Assembly (NCBI GenBank): GCA_023548195.1
Contig: JAJHZJ010000252.1
Location: forward strand, 5,826,242-5,890,241
Source of the DNA: Bettongia penicillata ogilbyi
Lineage: Eukaryota; Chordata; Mammalia; Diprotodontia; Potoroidae
Reading direction: 5' to 3'
DNA: 64,000 nt
Part shown: positions 35,601 through 48,249 of the stretch, in pieces
How the letters are laid out: each line of letters opens with the position of its first letter
Numbering within the stretch: position 1 is the first letter of the stretch
The notes under the pieces: model-generated
The model's database searches: none
Told to the model about the DNA's origin: nothing
Seen by the model: the letters and a program-made list of their open reading frames with translations, nothing else
Program-made: the position numbers and the translations under genes

Positions 35601-36014
35601 GAAACACAACTTATGTTCTAAAATGTTCTAGGGCTATGACATAATTCACAGTGATGCCTTTAAAACCACAAGACCCTTCCATTTTAAAGGTAAAGGAATC
35701 CAATGTCCTCTCTAGAAAGAATTATAAAAGTGAGGTGCCAGATTTTCTTTGTTAATAAATAAAAGAAGAGGGAGATCAGTGTTTTAAAAAAAAGTAGCAT
35801 CTCAAAATTACTTCACATATAGTTAAGTCAAAACTGAAATTATACATTAGGAAGTATATAACTGACAAGTTTCAGCATGGCTCCATTCTGTTCCTCTGGG
35901 GCATCTTCTTCCTCTCCTTTAGGAAACCTTACCGGAGTAGATCTACCCTCACGTTACTGAAATGATTGGTCAAGCTTTTTACCAAAAGTATTCACCAAGA
36001 GAGTCTAACAAATA

Positions 36015-36235
36015 CAAGGACCTCGAAATCAGTTATGAACTGTGTGACTTTGGGCAAAGTCATTTAACCTCTCTGAACCTCAGTTTCTTCTTCTGTAAAA
36101 TGTGGGTGGCAACATCTGCCCTACTTGCCTCCCAGGGTTGTTATGACCAAATTTGCTAATGTATATGAAAGTGCCTCATAAACCATCGAGGGCCAAAGAA
36201 ACGTAAGCTCTCACGATTTTTATTATCCTTCAGGG
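36015..36235 (+). repeat. MIR SINE
   Basis: 'gaactgtgtgactttgggca', 'cctcagtttcttcttctgta', 'ctcccagggttgttatgacc'. Confidence 0.8.
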
Positions 36236-36419
36236 AGATAGATTCATATATGGTACCAGGACTGAGACATTTAATTTAACACATCAAAAAAACCTTTTTT
36301 AACATATTAAAGTAAGATGCCAAGTTTTCTTTATTGATGAAATGAGCAGGCAAGTTTTCTTCTCCCATTTGCATGAATTCAGACCTTACTAGGAGTTAAG
36401 AAGACCTCACAGGGGAAAG

Positions 36420-36688
36420 GAACAGACATTTATTAAAGTTTCTGTGCTCCAGGCACTGTGTTAAGTGCTTTTATAAATATTATTTCGTTTGATTCTCATA
36501 ACAACTATATTAGGCAGGTGCTATTATTGAAGTTCCATTTTATAGTTGAGGAAACTGAAGCAAAGTTAAGTGACTTGCACAGGGTCATACAGCTAGTGTC
36601 TGAGGTTGGATTGGAACTCCTGTCTCCCTGAGACCACGCTCAAACTGCATTCACTGTACCAACTGTGCTACATAGCTGCTTCAGCGAA
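36420..36688 (-). repeat. MIR/CORE-SINE
   Basis: 'gctccaggcactgtgttaag', 'ttatagttgaggaaactgaa', 'acttgcacagggtcatacag', head complement 'ccaactgtgctacatagctg'. Confidence 0.85.
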
Positions 36689-36744
36689 ATGAAGTCTTTT
36701 ATGTAAGGTGACTCCTAAAATAAAGCCTTTCTCTGTTCTACTCC

Positions 36745-36988
36745 TTTATTTCTTCCCTTGTTGGGTCATGTCCAACTCCTCATGACCCCATTTGGGGGTT
36801 TTCTTGGCAAAGATACCAGAGTGATTTGCCATTTCCTTCTCCAGATCATTTAATAGATAAGGAAAGTGAGGGGATTGACTAAGGGTCACATAGCTAGTAA
36901 GGGTCTGAGGCTAGATTTGAACTCTGGAAGATACGTCTTTCTGACTCCAGGCCCAAATTGTATCCACTGTACCAACTAGGTTCCCCTA
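36745..36988 (-). repeat. Marsupial CORE-SINE (near full length)
   Basis: 'gaccccatttgggggttttc', 'tgatttgccatttccttctc', 'gggtcacatagctagtaagg', 'tatccactgtaccaactagg'. Confidence 0.9.
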
Positions 36989-37175
36989 AGGGGATACAAA
37001 ACTCCATACAGCTTGGGGAAATACTATAGCTACTAATGGACCGATATGCAGTGCTTAAGAGGAGATTATCATTCAACAGACAGAAGACATGACCGGCCAG
37101 GTATGTGAATTATTTGTATCAAATATGAGAAACAAAGATTTCAAGAGAAGCAAGATACAATAATGTATATTAGGC

Positions 37176-37367
37176 CAGGCGCATCCTCGAAACCAGATAT
37201 GGCCTCCTAGGTCCTTGAGTGCAACCTTTTGAATGAGTCTAAGTGTTATCAAACAAATTCTTTTAATAAGGGAATTTGTTCGGTGAAGTTTAGATTCAAT
37301 CAAAGGGCCACACTCGAGGACATAGAGGGTCACATGTGGCCTGAAGGCTTCAGGTTCCCCATCCCTG
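37176..37367. mobile_element. hAT-like MITE, copy 2 (192 bp) with 8-bp target duplication
   Basis: Flanked by perfect direct repeats TATTAGGC (37168-37175 and 37368-37375), the 8-bp duplication typical of hAT transposons. The right end 'ggttccccatccctg' fits the family terminus. The left end (caggcgcatcc) is mutated. The inner arms are complementary as in copy 1. Confidence 0.92.
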
Positions 37368-38219
37368 TATTAGGCACCTATTATATACAAGGTATTAGGA
37401 AGAGAATGACCAAAAAATGAAAATATTCCTTACCCTCAAAGTGTTTATATTCTACTGGAAAAGAATTACTTAACTACAAACTACAAATGTTATCCATCAC
37501 AGAAGCAAGAAGGATGCATCCAAATGAATTGAAATTATAGCTAGCATTAAATATGGTCAGGAAATATGGATGTGTGTGTGCATGTATACATTTACTGTCA
37601 ATTCGAACCCCGATCTTAATCAGACAATGAGAACTTTCCCTATTTGCCTAAACTATGAGGAAAGTCAGAATTAATTTCACCATTCCATTGGAGAAACCAA
37701 CTCTTTCCAATTGCCCAGGGCATCTTCTGGTCTATTTTTTTTTTATTAATGGTTTTGAATTCTGTTAATTGTTTTGTTTAAATTGTCCTTATTCCTTCTT
37801 GCTCTGAAATCTCAAATTCCTTGCAAACAAGTGGGGAATAAATCATTAAATATAAATAAATAAGTAAATCACTGACAAGAGCACCCTGGAGCTTCTGTTA
37901 TGCAAAGTAGGTTTCTCTTGACCATGAGCCATGATATTTTCCAAGGCTTCTTTTCCTTTCTCTGTTTTTATACTTCTTTGTCCACTTAAAACTTACTAAC
38001 TCCTTTGGATCAGGTAACCAAGGTGAAGCAGAGATCTGAACAGTAAGCTAATTGTTTAGGGATAGCATAGACATACAATTGGATACCTCATCCAAGTCTC
38101 CACAAAGCCTCCACAAAGACTTTGATTACCATCAGACAACTGGCCTGAATTAGCCTTGGCAACCAAACTCATTGAATAGTGTTTTGCTATTCTCTTTCAT
38201 AGGCAGAGTGGAAGAAGGG

Positions 38220-38280
38220 ATAGCATTGTCCAGTACAGAGCCTTGCTTAATAAATGCTTATTGAACTGAATGGATTTGAA
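38220..38280 (+). repeat. L2 LINE 3' terminus (short)
   Basis: 'ttaataaatgcttattgaac' preceded by a degraded 'cagtacagagcc'. Confidence 0.5.
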
Positions 38281-38814
38281 TGGCTCTGCAGAATTGGTGA
38301 GCTGCCTTCTGGTAGGTTCTGGTGCAGATTGAATCTTTTGCTCCCAGAGAAAGAAATATTTGCATTTTAACAAATCTTCATATATGCAGGAATGATTTCT
38401 GCCTAATGCAAATATTCTCTGTGAAGGTAAGGAAATTGTGTGTAGACTATGCATAAACAGACTCGATGGAGGCAAGGCAAGAGTGTTGAACCAAAGTGAA
38501 AAAGTTTATGATGATGGGCATACATACTGTAGAAAGGGAGATCTCATCATGCTTTTGGACTTTTTTTTTAAATCCCAAGAACAGCCTCATGTCATGCATA
38601 CACTAAGGAGGATGGTATTTTGTGGGGAAACATATTTCAGAGCTTAAATGAACATGGCTCTTTTTCTGTTCCTAGTAGACACACAGCAAAAATTAGATGT
38701 ATTCTTTTTTCTTTTGCAACAATCCATTTACTTAGTTTCAATCACAAATCATAAGAATAGTTTACTTGGCTACTATCAAGTGCATTCAAAGCCATCGTGA
38801 TTTACTGTCCAAAG

Positions 38815-39013
38815 CACAGGTGGAGTACCTGTGACCTCAAGGCTACATGTGGTCCTCTAGGTCCTCAAGTTCAGCCCTTTGACGAAATCCAAACATCACA
38901 GAACAAATTCCCTTAATAAAAGCATTTATTTTTTAAAACTTGGACTCAAAAAAGTCATACCCAAAGACCTAGAAGGTCACAGGTATCCTTGAGGCCTCAG
39001 GTTCCCCACCATG
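38815..39013. mobile_element. hAT-like MITE, copy 3 (199 bp)
   Basis: Left end 'cacaggtggagtacc' and right end 'ggttccccaccatg' match the family termini. The 8-bp flanks GTCCAAAG (38807-38814) and GTCTAAAA (39014-39021) agree at 6 of 8 bases, a decayed target duplication. Confidence 0.85.
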
Positions 39014-39899
39014 GTCTAAAAATCCAAAATGACAAGCAATGCATCTGATGGAAGCCTGAGAACTCTTGGGACAGGTAACATTATGAGGTGAATCCAAAGC
39101 TCCAATTTAGGCAGCACTAAGAAATGCCATTGAATTGATAACTACACTGCATTTTGGGGAATATCAGGAAGGGATAATATTACCTCAATCTCTCATTTAC
39201 TTGATTAAAAAATTGCCCTAACCGAGATCACTAAAGGTCCCCATTAATAGGATTCAAATTGAACCACTTCCAATATCAAAACTAAACCACCCACAATAGA
39301 AATAAATAAATCAAGCTTTCCCAGCACTGAACAGTGAACAGTATATGCTGGATAAAACAGAAGTGGGGGTAGATTTACAGTTTTATTTAGAGGAAAGAAA
39401 TATAACAGTAGGATGGGCTTTCTAACTGCCCTGATCTAAATGGAATACAAAATGTCATTTCATTCCTTTTTTATGGTTCCTCATAGATCAATTTTAAAAA
39501 TCTTTCACAAATGTGTCCCTTGAACCTAGAATTCTACCTGCAATTGTAAAAATGAAATGCTGTTTTACCTGCATTTAAAAGCTTTTAAAGACAACATCCT
39601 ATAGATCCAGAAGACATATTTGTTACACAAAAGACAAGTCTTTGGTTATTAAAACAAGATTGATCAAATTGCAATATTTTTCATGCTTAATTTATCATAA
39701 GTCTCTAGGATTAATCTCCCCCACTTTGCTCTTGCAAAACCAAAACAAAATAAATCTTGACTTTCATCCTAGCTTCCTTTCCTTTCCTTTCTGAACATTC
39801 CCTAAGACATAGGTTTTGGACCTCAGAGATGTTTCTTACTCTCCCCTCTCCTTCACCTTCCATATCCAATCAATCCTTTCTTTCCACTGTAACCACCTT

Positions 39900-40345
39900 T
39901 TGACTCCCACTGTAAGCACCTTAATTTCCTCCTTTGTCACCATCTCACCTGGGTCATTGTAATAACCTTGCTGGCTTCACTGTTTCCAAGTTAGTTGAGG
40001 TCTCCCCTGTACATCTTTCCAATACTGCACTGTCTCATCATTTTCTAGTTCACTACTCTGATTACATCACTTCTCAGAAACTTGTTTGGCCAAGAAAGTC
40101 CATTTTTTTCTTGGTCCATTGCCAATAAACAAAGGAAATTTAAATTTATTCTATGGCATTTAAGGCCTTAAACAATAGGGCACCAACCTACCTTCAAGCT
40201 TTTTCCTTTAGTGTTTTCCTTTCATATCCTTTAGACCATCCACTGTCCCCAGTTCTTTCTTCCCTGGCTCCTGTAACCTCTGCTTTCTTGCTCATACCCC
40301 TTGTCTGAACTGTTCAATGTTAAATCATCTACTCTGTATTTTCTA
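39900..40345 (+). repeat. L2 LINE segment
   Basis: 'gggtcattgtaataaccttg', 'gattacatcacttctcagaa', 'cctttagaccatccactgtc'. Confidence 0.7.
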
Positions 40346-40424
40346 AAACAGGATGTTTTTATATTCGTGGGTGGAAGGATAGCAGTAAAAGCATCATGGG
40401 ATTGTGCATTTATTTAAAGCTGGA

Positions 40425-40605
40425 ATGGGCTTTATCTAGACCATCTCCCACTGCCACAAAAACAAAAAAACAAAACACTCTATGTAACAGATGAGGAAGT
40501 CAAAACCCAGAGACCTTAAGTGATCTACTCAAGCCCACACAGGTCAGGTGACTGATAAAATCCCAGTTATCTAAATCCAAGTCCGTCTCTTACCACAACA
40601 CCAAG
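40425..40605 (-). repeat. MIR-like SINE
   Basis: 'gtaacagatgaggaagtcaa', 'gagaccttaagtgatctact', 'ccacacaggtcaggtgactg'. Confidence 0.65.
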
Positions 40606-41589
40606 TAAGAGTTTATTTCCTGAAAAGAGGAAAGAACTCCCCAAACACCTGCGTGTTTACATTTCAGGTAATTTAATTCTTTAAAAATGTAGATTTTGAT
40701 AAATTAAACCCATTCATTTGGACCTTTATTTCCTATGAAAGTGGTATACATAAAGATGCTTTGGCCAACTAGGGTCATATTTTTTATTCCCCCAAAGAAA
40801 ATTCCATTTACATGAAAATAAAAAGTATTAGGGGTTGCTTTTCTGTCATTATTACTCTTGGAGCTGAAGTAAAGGCAGTAAGATAAGTTATTTTGTAACC
40901 TTCCCTCAGTTTATTTTCTCAGTTCCTTATCTAGAAGGAAGGTAGTCAGCCAGATATAGAATGAAATAATAGAGAATTCCAAGTTGGTAGCTTAATATGT
41001 AATTTTCATTAACATTTTTTTAAAAGTTTTAAAGTAGCTATAGAAAGAGTTTGCTTTGACTGAGTGCTTTTTCAATATTTTTGAGCCTTCTCCATAACAA
41101 GTTTTAGGATCTGCTCAAGAATTACAGTTTCCTAACTCCCCAGAATTGAAACCACTGGTTGAGGTAATGCATATAGGTCTGTGTTTATAAATATGAATAT
41201 CCAAGAATAGACAAAAGAATTACATTAAAATTTTCAGTTTTGTTTGTAATAAATAATGATTAATGAGCAATAAATAAAAAATACAATGGAGAACAAGTTA
41301 TTAGATTATAAGGCTTGCTTAGAAATATTTTTCCTATTAAAACTTAAATAGTTGTCAAGAGAACAAAATACAAAATAATTACAGTAACATAAATGAAAAC
41401 ACTAAAAGAAACCAGTTCTGAAAGAAATATAATGGTCCATTTTCACCTAAGAGATCAGATAATGAAATACACCACCCAGTCCAGAGGTTAGCCCCATGTG
41501 CACAATGCTATATAGCCTATTGAGAGTGGTCACTCTATTAACTGATTTTGCTCAATCATTTAGCTGGGGGTATATCCAGTCATCTCTTA

Positions 41590-41790
41590 AGGAAAGAACA
41601 TGGTCCATTGGAAAGACCCCTAGTTCTGGCATCAGATTACATAGGTTTAAATTCCATCTCTCATTCTTACTACCTGTTATGGCTTCAGGCAAGTCAATTA
41701 ACCTTCTAGACCTCAGTTTTATCATCTGTTAAAGGAGGACTAGGGACTACATGACTTCTCAGGTCTTTTCTAGTACTAAATCTACTGTCC
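41590..41790 (+). repeat. MIR SINE
   Basis: 'gttctggcatcagattacat', 'ttcaggcaagtcaattaacc', 'cctcagttttatcatctgtt'. Confidence 0.8.
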
Positions 41791-42779
41791 CAAGCTCAGG
41801 TTAACTTATCAGCTAGGGACAAATGGTTGTGTAAACAACTTTCTTTCATATGTTACACCTTATAAACTCCTTTGCACATTTCAGCTCTTATTCATTTGCA
41901 TATCCCCTTAATGCTATAACATTGACTCATATTTAGGTGCTGAATTATAAATGTCTGCTGCCTTGAATCTTGAAAATATAGGTGTGTTTTCACTTTTCAC
42001 ACCACCCTATAGTAGGAAATTGATCATCACAAAAGTAGACAGATAAGCTGACAAAGGAAAATAATTTATACAACTGAACAACTTTCAAGGATCTGAGATT
42101 TCTGATCTATGCAATGACCAACCACAATTCCAAGGAGCCTGAAACAAAGTACAGTAGCCACTCCCCAACAGAGAGGTGGTGAACACTGGGTGCAAAATAA
42201 GACATTTATTGGACATAGTCAATATAGAATATTTTTTTCTTGACTATGCATATTTGATACAAGAATTTGTTTTGTTTTTTTTTTTAATTTTCCCTGCTAA
42301 TGGCAGGGGGAGGTGGGAAGGACAGAAAATGGATTTTTGTTGATTAAAATAATTAAATAAAGCATGTGGGTGCATTCAGAATTCTATAGTGTTTTGAAAC
42401 TAAGCCTGTACTAGAAGTGTTTTAAGATTTTTATCCATTCACAGCAGGGTTTAAATTTCTCTGACAGCTTGCCTTTAAAGCTCTGGAGCAATTCATCTAT
42501 TGAATAGATGCCTGGGGAGACAAGTGAAACAGTCTAAACTATTCATTTTAGTGAGAGCAATATTTTATCCAGGTTCGCCATATGAAGTCCCTTTTGGTCT
42601 CTGTCCAAGATACTGGGTCAGCAAAATTCTACCAGAAACTGACAAAAATATGATTCTGTAGTTAATTACCCCAGAATTGAAGTAGGGGGATTGACCAATA
42701 GTTTTAAAATTCAACTAATACCCTAAAAGACATTACATACTTAAAAATATTTACAAAATTATCCCTGTGCCTCATATCT

Positions 42780-43095
42780 GAAAATGATCCACATCACTGC
42801 TCCCAGAATCCTTCTTTTTCAAGGTCCATCTCAGTTGCCACCTTGTTCCTGATTCTCTGAGCTAGAAATAATCCCTGCTTCCTCTAATTTCTCCTCCTCA
42901 TCCTGCTGGACCTCTTTAGTGTACTTACTCATAGTTTAATGTTTATTATAGTTACTGAGTATAGTTTTCATCCCTTGTACTAGACCAGAAATTCCTGAGG
43001 ACAGGGGCTGAGGCTTTCCTTTTTTACTTTTGCAAACTAACACATAGTATGGTGACTTGCACAGAGTAGTAGATTCACAAATGTTTGTTGAATTA
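42780..43095 (+). repeat. L2 LINE 3' end
   Basis: 'ttttcaaggtccatctcagt', 'ttcctgaggacaggggctga', 'tggtgacttgcacagagtag', 'aatgtttgttgaattaaaat'. Confidence 0.75.
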
Positions 43096-43212
43096 AAATT
43101 CAATTACTAGACAATACTGTTAACACATTAAAACAGGGAAAAGTACTCAACAGTGACACTTGCTACATTTGCTAGGCTAAAGCATTTTATGTGCATTTCT
43201 ATTTATTTTCGT

Positions 43213-43386
43213 GAAAAGGAAAGGGATCAGGGAGAGATGCTTTGTAAGGTTGGAGGGAATTTAACATCTCTGGGTTTAGAATTAACTGTGAAATCGTTTT
43301 CTGAAAGTGCCCCAAACGATGGTATAAATGCAGGCTCTGGGCAAATATATCTGTTCAGTAAAAATAACATTTCCACAAGACTTAAA
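43213..43386 (+). repeat. Direct repeat flanking the LANCL3 last exon, left copy
   Basis: Homologous to 44581-44757 over about 170 bp with scattered substitutions and small indels. Shared blocks: 'tctgggttta', 'attaa.tgtgaaatc', 'ggcaaa.atat', 'aaaaataaca'. Confidence 0.8.
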
Positions 43387-43919
43387 ACAATAAGGTTTTG
43401 TCTTTTCATCCATTAGAAAGCTTTACCCCCTTTCAAAGTTTTCAGCTCTAGAAGTCTCTGATTGTCTTTGTTCTTGGATCTAAGGGTGGGGAACTCCTAC
43501 AACTGTTTAATACTCTTCCCAATTTCCAGGGCATCCATTTTTTTATATTTTCACATTCCATATTCATTTGTTTTTCTATGCTACCAACTGAAAGAAAACT
43601 CATGTTTCTTTCCCTTTTTCTCACCTTTCGTCTCATTTTTGTTTTTTCCATAAAATAGAGAAACCTCTAAGCTTTTAAGAAATGCAATTTGTTAAAAAAA
43701 AAAAATGTAGGTTTCCCTCTCAAATACAGTATCACTTGCCATCACTTGAACCCCCAACACACTTCTCTCTTTTCCAACTCTGCCCCCATCCCATACCCCA
43801 GCAATGTTAAGGCTAGTGGTAGTGATACCGCTGTCTGGTTTGTGTATGAATTGCCTTCTTTGTATGCTAAAGGAAAATCCCAGATGCCTTTGCATGACTG
43901 CACTGGTGATTGTCATCTT

Positions 43920-44135
<216 letters not shown>

Positions 44136-44324
44136 TTATAAGTCTTTGGGTCATTTATTTCATCAACCTGGATTGTAAAACATCCAGTGAATTCAAGTTT
44201 GATTATTTCCTTTCCACAAAGATGAGGAAGAAACTGTTTTTTTGTGAAATAAAAGTTTTGCCCCATTACCTTTGCTTACACTTAGAATGGAATTGGAATT
44301 GAGCAAATAAAAGGACTAAAATAT

Positions 44325-44580
44325 CCAGGTAATGCAATGGAAAGAGGGCTGGACCTGGAGTCTAGACGACCTGAGTTTAAATCCAATTTTAGACACTCAT
44401 TAGATGTGTAACCCTGGGCAACACCCCTAACGTCTCCTAGCCCTAGGCTCCTCATTTGTCATGGCGGGGGGGTGATAATAAAATCTAACTCTTGGGGTAT
44501 TGTGAGTACTAAATAAGATATTGTAAAGCACTTTGCAAACCTTTAAGTGCTATATAAATGCTAGCTATTATTATAATAAT
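44325..44580 (+). repeat. Marsupial SINE with MIR-type tail
   Basis: 'tggacctggagtctagacga', 'gtgtaaccctgggcaacacc', 'gtaaagcactttgcaaacct', 'gtgctatataaatgctagct'. Confidence 0.85.
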
Positions 44581-44757
44581 AGGGAAAGGAATCAAGGAAC
44601 AAGGTACTATGACATTGAAGGGAACTTAATATTTCTGGGTTTAAAATTAATTGTGAAATCATTTCTTCAAAGTGCCCAAAACAATAGTATAAATAAATAC
44701 AAGCTCTAGGCAAACATATGTATTAAATAAAAATAACAAATGTTAGCACAGGACATA
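44581..44757 (+). repeat. Direct repeat flanking the LANCL3 last exon, right copy
   Basis: Counterpart of 43213-43386, same orientation, about 1.37 kb apart. The two copies bracket the LANCL3 terminal exon. Confidence 0.8.
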
Positions 44758-44819
44758 AACCTTAGGATGCCTGCTTGTAAAGATATTTACAAACTGTTGA
44801 TGATGAGGTTATTATGACT

Positions 44820-45260
44820 TTTGACCAAGAGATTCTCCCATGTAGACATAAACCCTAAGGAGGTCATTGATTTAAAAAAAAAAAGTCCCATATACACCAA
44901 AATATTTATAGTAGCATTTTTTTTTTGTTAGCAGATAAATGGAAACAAAGTAGATGTCCATTGTTTGGGGAAATGACTAAACAAACTGGGATATATGAAT
45001 ATAATGGAATCCTCTTATACAAATATAAATACAAAGAAGCAAAGAAAGTATTACATGAACTGATGCAATGTGAAATAAGCAGAGCCAAGAAAACAATATG
45101 CACAATGACCCTAACAATGTAAGTGAAAAGAATAACCAACTACTGTAAAAAACTGGAAATGAGTGTGGTGGAGAACAGACATGACCCCAAAGAAGAGATA
45201 TGAGAAGATGCCTCCCCCCACCCCTCTGCAGAAGCTGGGAGTCCATACTGGAACATTTTA
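44820..45260 (+). mobile_element. L1 LINE 3' fragment
   Basis: 'gagattctcccatgtagaca', 'agatgtccattgtttgggga', 'aatggaatcctcttatacaa', 'atgaactgatgcaatgtgaa'. Confidence 0.8.
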
Positions 45261-45449
45261 TATAATTGTCAAATTTTTTTTTTCAATGCACTGATCAGTT
45301 TTGCCTATTCCTTCTCCTCAAAAATACATTAGCCTTATTTATTATTCCTCTTACTCTGGGAGACAGGAAGGGAAAGGATACAAGGCAATGCAGAAACAAA
45401 ATATATCAAGAAAATTTTTTTAAAAGTTCTAGTTCATATAAACATACCA

Positions 45450-45630
45450 TAGATTTAGAGGCAGAAAGGACCCCAGAGATCATCAAATCCAATTCTCTTT
45501 TATTTTACTTTTGAGGAAACTGAGGTCCAGAGAAGTGACTTACTGTAAGTCACACAGAGAATAAGTAGCAGCACTGGGTTATGGACCTAGGTTCCATGTC
45601 TTCAAATCTAGCACTCATTCCTGCACAGAA
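45450..45630 (-). repeat. MIR SINE
   Basis: 'gaaaggaccccagagatcat', 'gaggaaactgaggtccagag', 'agtcacacagagaataagta'. Confidence 0.75.
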
Positions 45631-46009
45631 TAATTAAATAACTGTTGATATGTCTTGTGCCAAACTATCATTTTGCCAAGCGAATCTAAGTATTTCAGTG
45701 CTTACAAAGCATGGCAGTCTGACATTCCATGAGGGCTCTTCTACCCTCAACTGAAGCGAAAAAGAGAAAATCAGTAGCCATAGTTTTGTTCACCCCAAAT
45801 AGAAGTGAATATTAAAAAGGTTTCTTTAAAAAGAAATTTGTCGCATTCCTCTGCGGACAGTTTCACTGGCCTAGACTTCCTTTGTAACTGACAGAGAATC
45901 TCTGTTACGAGGAAATGTTCCGAATTTTACTGTAGGTTCTAATTCTTCAGCAAATAGTGATGCATGCCATTTAAAAGAAGATAAGTGTTGTAGCTTAGCT
46001 ATGGCATCA

Positions 46010-46262
46010 CTTTTGTGGTTGTTGCGTCATTTCAGTCATGTCTGACTCTTCATGACTCCATTGGGGATTTTCTTGGCAAAGATATTCATTTTGTATAATA
46101 TGCATATTGTCATTTTCTTCTCCAGTTCATTTTACAGATGAGGAAATTGAGGTCAATAGGGTTAAGTGACTCAGTTAGTAAGTGTCTGAGGCCACATTTG
46201 AACTCAGGTCTTCCTGACTCCAGGACTGGCACTCTATCCACTGTGCCACTTAGCTGCCCTTT
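46010..46262 (-). repeat. Marsupial CORE-SINE
   Basis: 'gttgcgtcatttcagtcatg', 'gggattttcttggcaaagat', 'gaactcaggtcttcctgact', 'ctatccactgtgccacttag'. A short A+T-rich stretch (about 46085-46108) is inserted in the core. Confidence 0.9.
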
Positions 46263-47487
46263 ATGGCATCAGACACAAATACCAAAGCCAGACAAATCAG
46301 ATTTTGATTTTTTTAAGATAAAAACCTATCAGTGTGAAAATAGTTCATGATGGAGACATAATCATATCAATTGATTTAGTAATTAAATTTTTGCTTGTTC
46401 ATTGCCTGGACCACTTTACTGTCTACAAAAAAGAAAACAACAGAAATCAATATATTAGATGCTAAGAGATTGTGGAAACACTTTTCCATTTAAACAGTAG
46501 CTGCTCAAATGTCATGTTGTTTAATAACTCTATAAGGGGTTATATGACATTCATTAGCTATTTTATCTTGTTGAAGCATTTGGGTTTTCATCAAGGCTAC
46601 TTAGCATAAGTAAAGACAAGCCCTTTCCAGTAATTTCAGAAGACAAATTAGGATTCTGTTTGAATCCATTTCATATCATTTTTTTACATGTGCCACAATA
46701 TGTAAATGTTTAGCTGGATTGTTAAGTTTCATATTAATGTTTTGCTTTTAAGTGAAAAATTTCCATCCAACAAGAACAAAAGAGAAAGATCGTAGATTTT
46801 TTCCCTTGATATCTGTGACAATCTTGAGAAGCAGAGATAGCAAATCAGGCCAAGAAGTGTTTCCATTTTCCTGGTGAATGAACAGAAGCACAGAAGAGGG
46901 GCTCACATGAAATGGAACCAGGACAATGTCAGCTCAAACCATTATTTATACCATTGAGTTCATTATGCAAATATATTTTAGGTATCAGATAATACTGCCT
47001 GAAGGTACAGAATTTCTTATTTTCAACTCCTGTGTGTCTTCTGTCTCAGAAAACGAGGGGGCTTTTCTCATTGGCAAGGCTAATGCCCACATCTGTGGAC
47101 TCTACGCTTTTCTATTTTCATAAGTGCTTTGCACCATGACTTCAGTTTCTCTACCTCCTTCCCCTCTGCTTACAGCTCAATGCTGACCAAATATACATGT
47201 GAAAGAACAGAATGCAGCAAGGCCAGGGGCAGACAATGTCTCAGACTTAGTCTGTTCAACTTCCTATTCCTTTTCCGTACCTTCGGATAAGAAAGCAAAA
47301 GAGTTAAGAAACCACCAGACAGCCCTAAACTCTCCTCTTACTTTTCATTTTCTTGGGAAAAAAAGCAAATAAATAGGTGCTGACTGGGAACAGTTAGCAA
47401 TTGAAAAGTTATATATGGAATTAAAAAGACTTTCTGACTCTTAAGACAGACATGGCCTCCGCTTGGTAACCAGTAGAAAGATTTCAA

Positions 47488-47735
47488 TAGGCCACCTAGA
47501 TGGGGGAGTGGATAGAGTGCTAGGCCTGGAGTCAGGAAGACTCATCTTCCTGAGTTCAAGTCTGGCCTCAGACACTAGCTGAGTGACCCTGGGCAAGTCA
47601 GTTACCCCTGCTTGCTTCAGTTTCCTTATCTGTAAAATAAGTTAGAGAAGGAAATTGCAAATCACTTAAGTCTCTTTGTCAAGAAAACCCCAAATGCCGT
47701 CATGAAGAGTTGGATATCACTGAACACTACTTAAG
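47488..47735 (+). repeat. Marsupial CORE-SINE
   Basis: 'gggggagtggatagagtgct', 'gagtgaccctgggcaagtca', 'tcaagaaaaccccaaatgcc'. The segment around 'ggaagactcatcttcctgag' holds a small palindromic insertion relative to other copies. Confidence 0.9.
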
Positions 47736-48249
47736 CCTGTCGTCACTAGTTACCTAGAATGGTCCTGGCTCTGTGTGCCACAGAGCATGTCACCTGAAGC
47801 AAGGGACTTCCTCTTAGAAAGATGACATTCATACTGGTCTAAACTCAGAGAAATAAACAGACCCTGGTAGGAGAAAAGCCACTGAGGACTTTTTCCTAGT
47901 TCAGTGACAAACTGTGATGAATTTCTAAATGCAAGTTTCTAAAGGAGGGATGGCAGAAAATTCTCTGGGTTTGAAGCTAAAAGAACTATGGCAGGGTCCA
48001 TTCCTTCTTTAAGGAAAAGGTAGTATCTCTGCTGGGGAATTTAGCTGAAGGAATAAACTGGAAGGAGAGCAAGTCTCTTGAGTATGACCATAGGTTCAGT
48101 GGAGCTGAACCTGAAAGCACCCACAGGACTAGGAAAGCAATGCAAGCAGCAGCCACACAACATTAGCATGAAGCAACACTTAGCAAAGACAGCACCCCGT
48201 GCAAGATGAGCAGAGAGCAGGCCTGACAGGAGCTCAGCAAGGAGCAAGA

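Larger units (their letters stand above)
28953..43919. other. Intergenic region between the CPSF1 retrocopy and LANCL3
   Basis: Holds the repeats listed separately. I recognise nothing in 31215-31940, 32700-36010 (see finding), 37380-38200, 38280-38800, 39020-39890, 40610-41580 and 41800-42780. The LANCL3 3' UTR should extend leftwards from 43919. Its end is not certain; one minus-strand AATAAA lies at 43207-43202 and an ATTAAA at 43511-43506. Confidence 0.7.
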
